From: DASVXQ01 sp046727955
Lineage (GTDB): Bacteria > Actinomycetota > CALGFH01
Direction: 5' to 3'
Length of the DNA stretch: 7,305 nucleotides
Assembly: GCA_046727955.1 (NCBI GenBank)
Contig: JBKPDO010000213.1
Coordinates: forward strand, 1-7,305
A program made the translations under genes and the position numbers. Every line of letters begins with the position of its first letter. Position 1 is the stretch's first letter. Positions 1 to 5,576 of this stretch are shown here, piece by piece. The notes beneath the pieces are model-generated. The model was not told the origin of the DNA and searched no databases. It worked only from the letters and a program-made list of their open reading frames with translations.

Positions 1-1
1 C

Positions 2-322
2 CAGATCGTGCAGGACAAGCTGGTCAAGATGCTCGCCGAGGTCTGCTCGATGCAGCTGTACTGCCTGCGGCTCGGCCGGCTCATCGAGGAGGGCAAGCTC
101 ACCGACACCATCGCCGCGATCGCCAAGATGAACAACACCCGTAAGGCACGGCAGGTCATCTCCGAGGCCCGCGACCTGCTCGGCGGCAACGGCATCCTGC
201 TAGACTTCCACGTCATACGGCACATGGCCGACATCGAGGCGATCCACACATATGAGGGCACCGAAACCATCCAGACGCTCATCGTCGGGAGAGACATCAC
301 CGGTGTCGGTGCCTTCACCTGA
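2..322 (+). CDS. Acyl-CoA dehydrogenase C-terminal part, glutaryl-CoA dehydrogenase-like (5' end outside window)
   Basis: Only the last 106 residues are visible, read in frame from base 2 to the TGA at 320-322. They form the C-terminal helical domain of an FAD-dependent acyl-CoA dehydrogenase. The run ARDLLGGNGI followed by FHVIRH, EAIHTYEGT and LIVGRDITG closely follows the end of glutaryl-CoA dehydrogenases (human GCDH: ARDMLGGNGI, YHVIRH, EAVNTYEGT, LILGRAITG). The Glu of YEGT (visible residue 85) is at the position of the catalytic base in that family. Members oxidise an acyl-CoA at the alpha-beta bond and pass electrons to ETF; the glutaryl-CoA enzyme also decarboxylates to crotonyl-CoA in lysine and tryptophan breakdown. 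The substrate here is inferred from C-terminal resemblance alone, and the residues that define glutaryl specificity are off the window. The stop codon overlaps the start of the next gene, suggesting one transcript. Confidence 0.82.
   Translation, partial: QIVQDKLVKMLAEVCSMQLYCLRLGRLIEEGKLTDTIAAIAKMNNTRKARQVISEARDLLGGNGILLDFHVIRHMADIEAIHTYEGTETIQTLIVGRDITGVGAFT
287..293 (+). promoter_or_regulatory. Shine-Dalgarno site of the PhaZ-like gene, inside the upstream CDS
   Basis: GGGAGAG lies 9 nt before the GTG at 303 and 15 nt before the GTG at 309, so it favours the first. It lies within the last codons of the acyl-CoA dehydrogenase, so ribosomes finishing that gene could re-initiate here. Confidence 0.55.
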
Positions 323-1202
323 CCAGCCCACGATCCGGTTCGTCGACGTCGACGGCGTCCGGCTGCGCACCTCGGTGCGCGGCTCGGGGCGACCGCTGCT
401 GCTGATCACGGGGCTCGGGGCCAGCCTCGACCTGGCTCAGCCGTTCGAGCGGGAGCTGACCGCCCGCGGCGTGCAGCCGATCAGCTTCGACGCCCCCGGT
501 GTCGGGCAGTCCACACCGTACCGCCGGCCGCGGCGGATGCGTGGCGTGGCGCGGACCGTGGAGCGGATGCTGGACGCACTCGGCTACGACCAGGTCGACG
601 TGCTCGGCGTCTCCCTCGGCGGGGTCATCGCCCAGCAGCTGGCCCACCAGGCACCGCGTCGCGTGCACCGGCTCGTGCTCGCCGCCACCGGCCCCGGTCT
701 GGGCGGCGTGCCAGGATCGCCGCGCGTCCTGCTGTCTCTCGCCACGCCGCGGCGCTACTACCAGCCGGACTACTACCGGCGTATCAGCGGGACCATCTAC
801 GGCGGTGAGGCGCGTCGCGATCCGGACGCGCTGCTGCACGGCTCGGTCGCGCGCTTCATCGAACGGCCCTCGGTCTGGGGCTACCTCGGCCAGCTCTACG
901 CGATCGGCGGGTGGACCAGCCTGCCGTGGCTGTGGACGCTGCGGCAGCCGACCCTGGTGCTGACCGGCGACGACGACCCGATCGTCCCGCTGGTCAATGG
1001 ACGGATCCTCGCCCGCTTCATCCCGCACGCGCGGCTGCAGATCGTGCGGGGCGGCGGCCACCTGTTCCTGCTGGAACGACCGGCACGGATGGCCGCGGTG
1101 GTCGCCAGCTTCCTCAAGGCCGAGGAAGGCGGCGACTTCGTACCCAAGACGGCCCGGCCAGGATCGAGCAGCAACACCGACAGGACCCCCAGAAGCCGGT
1201 GA
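303..1202 (+). CDS. phaZ: PhaZ-like poly(3-hydroxyalkanoate) depolymerase (alpha/beta hydrolase)
   Basis: This 299-residue alpha/beta hydrolase resembles the intracellular medium-chain-length PHA depolymerases of pseudomonads, which release 3-hydroxy acids from storage granules. Shared stretches, recalled from P. putida PhaZ, include LLLITGLGASLDL, FDAPGVGQST, ATPRRYYQP, TIYGGEARRDP, GWTSLPWL and PTLVLTGDDDPIVPL. The triad is visible: Ser104 in GVSLGG, Asp225 in GDDDPIVP and His253 in GGGHLFL, close to the 102/221/248 spacing of P. putida PhaZ. No signal peptide is seen, so it should act in the cytoplasm. The GTG at 303 is chosen because GGGAGAG at 287-293 sits 9 nt upstream; GTG 309 is the alternative, and starts further upstream would bury the gene in the dehydrogenase. 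The 20-bp overlap with that gene suggests translational coupling. The last 25 or so residues (GSSSNTDRTPRSR) are polar and probably disordered. A hydrolase for another ester substrate remains possible. Confidence 0.78.
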   Translation: MSVPSPDQPTIRFVDVDGVRLRTSVRGSGRPLLLITGLGASLDLAQPFERELTARGVQPISFDAPGVGQSTPYRRPRRMRGVARTVERMLDALGYDQVDVLGVSLGGVIAQQLAHQAPRRVHRLVLAATGPGLGGVPGSPRVLLSLATPRRYYQPDYYRRISGTIYGGEARRDPDALLHGSVARFIERPSVWGYLGQLYAIGGWTSLPWLWTLRQPTLVLTGDDDPIVPLVNGRILARFIPHARLQIVRGGGHLFLLERPARMAAVVASFLKAEEGGDFVPKTARPGSSSNTDRTPRSR

Positions 1203-1343
1203 GATGCATGCACACCGTGGCCGTCGCGGATCTGCCCACTGCTCACATGGTCGACTGCACGACTGCGGGCCATGTCGCATGGTCGCTTCCAGCACCTCCG
1301 GTCGAGCCGAACGCATCTATGACGCACCCATGGGGAGGCTGGC

Positions 1344-1937
1344 ATGGAGCCCGCGGTGCGCGTCGTCGGGCTGGGCGGGTCCTTACGCGAGGGCTCGACA
1401 AGCCTGGCGGCGCTCCAGATCACGTTGGAGGCTGCCGCCAAGGCGGGCGCGTCGACCCGGTTGTTTGCCGTGGGCGAGCTGGACCTGCCCATGTATCGCC
1501 CGGGCATGGACGCGCCACCAGCGGCACAGGCGTTGCTGGAGGCGACCGCCACAGCGCAGGGGATGGTGTGGAGCAGCCCGCTGTACAACGGCTCGGTGAG
1601 CGGGTCGTTCAAGAACGCCATTGACTGGCTGCACCTGCTCGGCGACCACGACCCGCCGTACCTGACCGATCAGGTGATCGGGCTGGTCAGCACCGCCGGG
1701 GGCGCGCAGGGCCTGCAGGCCATCAACACCATGGAGTTCATCGTCCGCGCGCTGCGCGCGTGGGCGGTGCCGATGGTGCTGCCCGTGGCCCGAGCCTGGC
1801 AGGCGTTCGACGAGGACGGCCGGGTCCGCGACGACATGATCGCGGGTCAGCTCGCCGCCCTGGGCGCTGAGGTTGTGCGCGCCGCGCGGCAGATGGCCGC
1901 GCACGGCAGATGCGACTACAGCGAGCCGTGGCAGTAG
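1344..1937 (+). CDS. NAD(P)H-dependent FMN reductase family protein
   Basis: This 197-residue protein is a complete flavodoxin-fold NADPH-dependent FMN reductase (PF03358 type; SsuE and related quinone or azo reductases). The N-terminal strand and phosphate loop VVGLGGSLREGSTS (residues 7-20) match the G-S-x-R-x-x-S FMN-phosphate motif. The second flavin loop is SSPLYNGSVSGSFKNAIDWL (77-96), the usual P-x-Y...G-x-x-K-N-x-x-D-W-L signature, and a third loop, STAGGAQG, follows. Such enzymes reduce free or bound FMN, quinones or nitro/azo compounds with NAD(P)H in the cytoplasm; the substrate cannot be told from sequence. The ATG at 1344 has an excellent RBS, GGGGAGG at 1332-1338 with a 5-nt gap. 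It lies 141 bp after the PhaZ-like gene, so it probably has its own promoter, though I see no clear -35/-10 pair. Its TAG directly abuts the stop of the minus-strand toxin-like ORF. Confidence 0.9.
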   Translation: MEPAVRVVGLGGSLREGSTSLAALQITLEAAAKAGASTRLFAVGELDLPMYRPGMDAPPAAQALLEATATAQGMVWSSPLYNGSVSGSFKNAIDWLHLLGDHDPPYLTDQVIGLVSTAGGAQGLQAINTMEFIVRALRAWAVPMVLPVARAWQAFDEDGRVRDDMIAGQLAALGAEVVRAARQMAAHGRCDYSEPWQ

Positions 1938-2066
1938 TCAGACCTCGACCGTGACTCGTCCCGGCCCCAGCAGGTCAAGGTAGCAGGCGACCCGGCCGAA
2001 CGCCTGGTCGCGGAGGCTGTCGAGCCGGGCCTTGACGTGCGCGGTCAGCACCAGCGACCATTCCAT
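1938..2066 (-). pseudogene. Short ORF resembling the N-terminus of a RelE/HigB (Gp49-like) toxin, probably truncated
   Basis: Starting at the ATG at 2066-2064 the minus strand encodes 42 residues beginning MEWSLVLTAHVKARLDSL, then FGRVACYLDLLGPG, ending with a TGA at 1940-1938. The pattern (short beta strand, helix with LDSL, second helix with a DLL-type end, then GPG) resembles the start of phage-derived Gp49/HigB-type ribonuclease toxins, which usually run to about 100-120 residues with GPxLGRP after the second helix. Here the frame ends just after GPG, so the catalytic C-terminal half is missing. The stop is immediately next to the FMN reductase TAG. No HigA/XRE antitoxin gene is visible. 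In-frame ATGs at 2075 and 2116 would lengthen it, but the promoter geometry fits a leaderless start at 2066. It could instead be an unrelated small protein or a chance ORF; the toxin link is family resemblance only. Confidence 0.4.
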
Positions 2067-2096
2067 ACCGTGCATGGTATATCCCGGCGCTGGTAT
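2065..2096. promoter_or_regulatory. Candidate operator: ATACC-N6-GGTAT inverted repeat plus a third GGTAT half-site
   Basis: ATACC at 2065-2069 and GGTAT at 2076-2080 form an inverted repeat around GTGCAT. A further GGTAT at 2092-2096 lies 16 bp from the previous one, within a near-perfect direct repeat (TGGTATATC at 2075-2083, TGGTATGTC at 2091-2099). These AT-rich half-sites stand out in GC-rich DNA and cover the minus-strand -10 and the region just before the exporter RBS. On the plus strand TGGTATATC could also serve as an extended -10 for the exporter. A dimeric repressor site is a reasonable inference; no regulator gene is visible to assign to it. Confidence 0.4.
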
Positions 2097-2101
2097 GTCA
2101 A
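2074..2101 (-). promoter_or_regulatory. Minus-strand promoter for the toxin-like ORF, leaderless geometry
   Basis: Read on the minus strand, TTGACA (2101-2096, a perfect -35) is followed after 16 bp by TACCAT (2079-2074, a TANNNT -10). The ATG at 2066 begins 8 nt beyond the -10, about where transcription would start, as expected for a leaderless actinobacterial mRNA. The same DNA forms the 5' leader of the ABC exporter on the plus strand. Confidence 0.5.
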
Positions 2102-2112
2102 GGACGGTGCCC

Positions 2113-4071
2113 ATGGACGACGCTCACCCCGACAACCAACCCGCCGACGGCGCCGGCGAGCCGACACGACCATCGGCCGAGCATGGCTGCCAGGACCTGT
2201 TCGACATCGTCAAGGGCCCAACCAGCGACCCCAAGCTGCTGCGCCGCCTACCCAGCCTGACCGGCGAGGCGCTCAGGCTGGTCTGGGCCGCCGGCCCCAG
2301 GGAGCTGCTCGTCTCGGTCGCGCTCAAGGTCACCGGGGGCCTGGGGCTGGCGGCCGTGCTGCTGCTCGGCCGTGGCATGCTGGCCGGGGTCCTGGCCGCT
2401 GACCAGACCGGCACCAGCGCCCAGACCGCGATGGTGCTCCCCCGCCTGGTCGCGCTCACCGCGATCATCGCCACCCTCGGGTTCACCGCCGCGCTCGGCC
2501 GCGAGGTCAGCACCCTGCTCGGCACCCGCACCCAGCGCCACGCCCAAGGCCGCATCATCGACGTCGCCTGCGCGGTCGAGCTGGAAGCCTACGAGACCCC
2601 TGCCTTCCACGACCGGCTCCTGCGCGCCTCCCTCGGCGGCCAAACCCGACCGATGCAGTTGGTCGACGGGCTGCTCGGCCTGCTCGGCGCCACCGTCGGC
2701 ATCCTGGGCGTCACCGGCGCGCTGCTGGCACTGCAGCCCTGGCTGGTCCCCCTGGTCCTGGCGGCCGCCGTGCCCCTGCTGGCAAGCGCCGCCAAGGCCG
2801 GCGAGGTGCTGTTTGGCTTCCACCGCCGCATGACCCCCGCCGAACGCCAACGCGGCTACCTGTACGGCCTGCTCACCAGCAAAGACCCCGCCAAGGAGGT
2901 CCGCGCGTTCGACCTCACCGGCTTGCTCCGCGGCCGCTACGAGCGCCTCCACGATCAGCACCTGACCGAGCTGCGCACCGCCGCCCACCAGCGGCTGCGG
3001 CTACTGGCGGGCGGCACCCTCGGCATGGCCGCCGCGCTTGCCGCCACCATCGCCGCGCTGCTGTGGCTGGCCCTGGACCAGCGGCTCAGCCTGGCCGAAG
3101 CCGGCACCGCCGCCGGCGCGGTCCTTCTGCTCGGGGAGCGGCTGATGACCAGCGTCATGAGCGCCGGCATGCTGTATGAGTCCGCCCGCTTCCTGGAGGA
3201 CTTCACCTCCTTCGTCGCCGTGGAGCCGGCCATCAAGGCACGCCGACCCGCCGGCGCCGCCCCCAGCGGCTTCACCCGGCTGCGCGCGGAGAACCTCAGC
3301 TTCACCTACCCCAGCGCCGACCGGCCCGCCCTCCAAGACGTCTCGCTGGAGATCGGCGCCGGCGAGATCGTCGCGCTGGTCGGCGAGAACGGCTCCGGCA
3401 AGACCACCCTGGCAAAGCTCCTGTGCCGCCTGTACCTTCCCCAAGCCGGCCGCATCCTCTGGGACGACCTCGACACCGCCACCGTCGACCCCGACCAGCT
3501 CCGCCACCAGATCGCCGTCATCTTCCAGGACTTCCAGCACTACGCCCTTCCCGCCCGCGACAACATCGCCCTTGGCCGCCACCACCACATCGACGACCTG
3601 AACGCCATCTGTGCCGCCGCCCACCACGCCGGCGCGCACGAGTTCCTCGCCGCCCTGCCGGCAGGCTACGACACCATCCTCGGGCCCGAATTCTCCGGCG
3701 GCAACGACCTGTCCATCGGCCAATGGCAGCGCGTCGCCTTGGCCCGCACGTTCTTCCGCGACGCCCCCTTCATCATCCTCGACGAGCCAACCGCGGCCCT
3801 GGACGCCCGCGCGGAACACGACCTGTTCCAGGCGATCCGCACCCTGTGCCGCGGCCGCTCGGTGCTGCTCATCTCCCACCGGTTCTCCAGCGTCCGTACC
3901 GCCGACCGCATCTACGTCCTCCAGCACGGCCGCATCCTCCAGCACGGCAGCCACGACCAGCTCATGACCGCGGGCGGCCTGTACGCCGACCTGTTCACCC
4001 TCCAAGCCGCCGCCTACCTCGACCAAGACCACACCGGCCAACCACAGCCAACAGGCCAGGCCAAGTCCTGA
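2113..4071 (+). CDS. Half-size ABC exporter (membrane domain fused to ATPase), NisT-like
   Basis: This 652-residue protein has the type I exporter layout. Six membrane segments lie at about 67-86, 108-128, 185-207, 209-228, 298-321 and 329-350, with a coupling-helix motif (DPAKEVRAFDL, 258-268) between segments 4 and 5. The nucleotide-binding domain follows: Walker A GENGSGKT (424-431), Q-loop Gln472 in FQDF, signature LSIGQ (533-537), Walker B FIILDEP (553-559) and switch His589. All catalytic motifs are intact, so it should work as a homodimer or with a partner half. The FQDFQHYALPARDNI Q-loop resembles lantibiotic/peptide exporters of the NisT type, but no precursor peptide or modification gene is visible, so the cargo is unknown. 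The ATG at 2113 is preferred because AAGGA at 2100-2104 sits 8 nt upstream; starts from 2032 onward would run through the promoter region. Its second half uses C-ending codons very heavily. No protease domain is present. Confidence 0.9.
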   Translation: MDDAHPDNQPADGAGEPTRPSAEHGCQDLFDIVKGPTSDPKLLRRLPSLTGEALRLVWAAGPRELLVSVALKVTGGLGLAAVLLLGRGMLAGVLAADQTGTSAQTAMVLPRLVALTAIIATLGFTAALGREVSTLLGTRTQRHAQGRIIDVACAVELEAYETPAFHDRLLRASLGGQTRPMQLVDGLLGLLGATVGILGVTGALLALQPWLVPLVLAAAVPLLASAAKAGEVLFGFHRRMTPAERQRGYLYGLLTSKDPAKEVRAFDLTGLLRGRYERLHDQHLTELRTAAHQRLRLLAGGTLGMAAALAATIAALLWLALDQRLSLAEAGTAAGAVLLLGERLMTSVMSAGMLYESARFLEDFTSFVAVEPAIKARRPAGAAPSGFTRLRAENLSFTYPSADRPALQDVSLEIGAGEIVALVGENGSGKTTLAKLLCRLYLPQAGRILWDDLDTATVDPDQLRHQIAVIFQDFQHYALPARDNIALGRHHHIDDLNAICAAAHHAGAHEFLAALPAGYDTILGPEFSGGNDLSIGQWQRVALARTFFRDAPFIILDEPTAALDARAEHDLFQAIRTLCRGRSVLLISHRFSSVRTADRIYVLQHGRILQHGSHDQLMTAGGLYADLFTLQAAAYLDQDHTGQPQPTGQAKS

Positions 4072-4091
4072 CCTGAGGGACCGGTCCTACC

Positions 4092-4621
4092 TCCAGGCCA
4101 CCGCCGATGCTGCACAGAGCGACCTCGTACACGAGCAACGCGGGACTGCTGGCCGGCGGCCCCACGGCCAAGCGGGCGACCGCGCCGCCGATGAGCGCCG
4201 AGCCGAGCCCCGCGGCGCCGCGGAGCGCGAGCAGGCGGGCGCGTCGGGCCGTGCCGACCGCCCGAACGTACCCGCGGGCGCTCACCGCCATGAGGTGCGA
4301 GGCGAGGACGATCGTGGTGACGTCGTTCCGCCACACCGGTGTGACTGAGGCCGCGGCGTAGCCGCCCGCCGCGGCGGCCCGCTCGAGACGGCCGGACAGG
4401 CGCCCGGACGGGTACGCGAGGAGTACATGCACCAGGGGTCCCCGGTAGATGAAGGTCGCGTGCGCCGCCGCCCACGCCACGACCCGGTTGTCGACCCCGG
4501 CGAAGTTCCCCAGGAACCATGCGAAGCCCGTGGCTGCCAGGAGCGAGCCCGTGCGATTGTCCGGCCATCGGCCCGAGGCGATGAGCCCGCAGCCGATGAA
4601 GGTCCAACCGACGGCCAGGCC
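4092..4621 (-). pseudogene. Sensor histidine kinase remnant: membrane domain only
   Basis: The minus strand stays open from 4621 to about 4092 and encodes what looks like the N-terminal membrane sensor region of an actinobacterial histidine kinase. Recognisable stretches are RWPDNRTGSLL, TGFAWFLGNFAG, FIYRGPLVHVLLAYPSGRL, and a final SPALLVYEVALCSIGG. At least three hydrophobic segments are present. There is no start: a TGA lies immediately upstream in this frame (4624-4622), where the sequence switches to a response-regulator reading frame. Similarity fades at about 4090, before any dimerisation (H-box) or ATPase domain, and 20 bp later comes the end of the ABC exporter. So both ends are lost and it cannot be a working kinase. 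Identification rests on remembered family pattern; the exact breakpoints are approximate. Confidence 0.65.
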
Positions 4622-4716
4622 TCACCGACGACATCGAAGCCCTCGGACTGCAGGAGAGCTCGCGCCGAAGGCCGGAAGGCGTCATGGTCGTCCACGATGA
4701 GCACGGTCGGTCGCAT
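4618..4716 (-). pseudogene. Response regulator remnant: first ~33 residues of a receiver domain (LuxR/NarL type likely)
   Basis: From the ATG at 4716-4714 the minus strand reads MRPTVLIVDDHDAFRPSARA then LLQSEGFDVVGEA. This is beta1-alpha1-beta2 of a receiver domain: the acidic pair Asp9-Asp10 that binds Mg2+ is present, and the DVVGEA strand is typical of NarL/FixJ regulators. After Ala33 the similarity stops and the DNA continues, one base out of frame, as a histidine kinase membrane domain. The phosphoacceptor Asp (normally near residue 54) and the DNA-binding domain are missing. An ATG at 4725 is an alternative start. No Shine-Dalgarno is visible. Together with the kinase fragment this is best explained as a deletion that fused a regulator to its downstream kinase; the open frame continuing past the junction is shadow sequence. 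Confidence 0.7.
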
Positions 4717-4894
4717 GGCACGCATCGTGCCACACGCCATCCACGGCACACACTGTGGACAGCACCAATCTGTCGGCCCGTCCCGGCTGACCCTCCCAGC
4801 GATTCAACGTCCTCCGCGGCCTGTCTGGTCGACGCTTCAGCAACGCCGACTCTCGGCGCTCTCACCATTTCAAGCCACCTTCCCGCCGATGCGG

Positions 4895-4900
4895 TAAGTT
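4895..4900 (+). promoter_or_regulatory. -10 element of the DUF664 gene, leaderless geometry
   Basis: TAAGTT (TANNNT form) ends 7 nt before the ATG at 4908, and the intervening CAGGCGC gives no Shine-Dalgarno. This is the spacing expected when transcription starts at or near the A of ATG. No convincing -35 is seen (TTCAAG at 4869-4874 is too far at 20 bp). Confidence 0.5.
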
Positions 4901-4907
4901 CAGGCGC

Positions 4908-5438
4908 ATGAGCGAACCTGAAGCGAGCGCACCGCGCGACCTCGGCGAGGCGGCCTTGGTCGCCGACGAGCGCACAATGCTGGCGGCCTTCCTCGACCTG
5001 TACCGCGACATCATCAAGCGCAAGGTCCGTGGCGTGTCGGAAGCCGACGCCCGGCGGCGGCTCGTGCCGTCGATGACGACGCTCGGCGGGCTGGTCAAGC
5101 ATCTGTACTGGGTCGAGCTGAACTGGTTCCAGCAGGTCCTGGCCGGCCGGCCGGCGGAGGACCTGCCGCCGGTGCCATGGACGGACCAGGACCCTGACGC
5201 CGACTTTCGCATGGAGTCGGACGAGACCGTCGAGCAGCTCGTCGCCGCCTACGACCAGGCGTGTGCGCGCTCCCGAGCGGCGGCGGCCACCCGCGCGCTG
5301 GATGACACCGCGCTGCACCCTCGCCTGGGCCAGGTCTCGCTGCGCTGGATCTACCTGCACATGATCGAGGAGACGGCGCGCCACGCCGGCCACGCGGACA
5401 TCCTCCGCGAGCAACTTGACGGCACCACAGGAGACTGA
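4908..5438 (+). CDS. DUF664/DinB-like putative metal-binding protein
   Basis: This 176-residue protein fits the DUF664 branch of the DinB/mycothiol-dependent four-helix-bundle superfamily in length and motif order. Helix 1 carries DERTMLAAFLDLYRDII, then TTLGGLVKHLYWVELNWF with His65, and the C-terminal helix IEETARHAGHADILREQLDG with His159 and His162. The His in helix 2 and the paired His in the last helix are the expected divalent-metal ligands. Characterised relatives include mycothiol-dependent S-transferases and isomerases, but most DUF664 members have no assigned reaction, so only a metal-dependent, possibly thiol-dependent, enzyme can be suggested. It is probably cytoplasmic, with no signal or membrane segment. 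The ATG at 4908 is the first plausible start and fits a leaderless promoter. It stands 138 bp before pncB and each gene seems to have its own promoter. Confidence 0.82.
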   Translation: MSEPEASAPRDLGEAALVADERTMLAAFLDLYRDIIKRKVRGVSEADARRRLVPSMTTLGGLVKHLYWVELNWFQQVLAGRPAEDLPPVPWTDQDPDADFRMESDETVEQLVAAYDQACARSRAAAATRALDDTALHPRLGQVSLRWIYLHMIEETARHAGHADILREQLDGTTGD

Positions 5439-5511
5439 TCCGCCACGCGCACGGGCCTGCCACGCAGCTTCCGCCGAGGCCCTTGGCACGGCCCGAGCTC
5501 GCGTTCTGACC

Positions 5512-5517
5512 TAGGAT
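5512..5517 (+). promoter_or_regulatory. Likely -10 element of pncB
   Basis: TAGGAT is a common actinobacterial housekeeping -10 form. It would start transcription near 5524 and give a leader of about 50 nt before the pncB ATG. The nearest -35-like hexamer, TTGGCA at 5483-5488, is 23 bp away, too far for a standard pair, so the -35 is unassigned. Confidence 0.4.
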
Positions 5518-5563
5518 GGCGGCGTCCTGTCAGGCTCTCGCGGGTCCCACCACCATCTGCCAT

Positions 5564-5570
5564 GGAGGAG
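5564..5570 (+). promoter_or_regulatory. Strong Shine-Dalgarno site of pncB
   Basis: GGAGGAG sits 6 nt before the ATG at 5577. It settles the start against the ATG at 5516, which is in another frame and lies within the -10 candidate. Confidence 0.7.
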
Positions 5571-5576
5571 TGACCT

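Larger units (their letters stand above)
4072..4907. other. Gene-free stretch holding two-component system debris
   Basis: No intact gene is supported over these 836 bp. The first 20 bp after the exporter contain a palindrome GGACCGGTCC (4078-4087). About 4092-4716 is the kinase and regulator debris on the minus strand. From 4717 to 4894 I see no coding signature on either strand; it is somewhat less GC-rich than the genes and ends in the DUF664 promoter. Long open frames here, such as the minus-strand frame running from 5489 into the exporter, are shadows of GC-rich sequence. Confidence 0.6.

Noticed and set aside
252..302. Earlier ATG start at 252 for the hydrolase
   Set aside because: It would overlap the dehydrogenase by 71 bp and add residues with no family counterpart; the GTG at 303 has the good RBS.
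1203..1343. Promoter for the FMN reductase in the 141-bp gap
   Set aside because: Candidate hexamers (for example TATGAC near 1318) do not pair with a convincing -35; no element could be supported.
2032..2112. Upstream extension of the ABC exporter to a TTG start at 2032
   Set aside because: The extension runs through the AT-rich promoter/operator region, lacks an RBS, and the ATG at 2113 has AAGGA at a proper distance.
3709..3723. ABC signature LSIGQ instead of LSGGQ as a possible defect
   Set aside because: LSIGQWQR is, as far as I recall, normal in this group of actinobacterial exporters, and all other catalytic motifs are intact.
2248..4041. Minus-strand open frames (246 and 346 codons) antisense to the ABC exporter
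   Set aside because: They are Gly/Val/Ala/Glu-rich shadows of a strongly biased coding sequence with all motifs on the plus strand.
4078..4087. GGACCGGTCC palindrome after the exporter stop as a terminator
   Set aside because: It is perfectly self-complementary with no loop, has no T-tract, and is short; more likely chance in GC-rich DNA.
4014..5489. Long minus-strand open frame (about 490 codons) crossing the DUF664 gene and the kinase remnant
   Set aside because: Its product is Arg/Gly-rich low-complexity sequence without family pattern, it opposes the well-supported DUF664 gene, and the kinase and regulator similarities lie in other frames.
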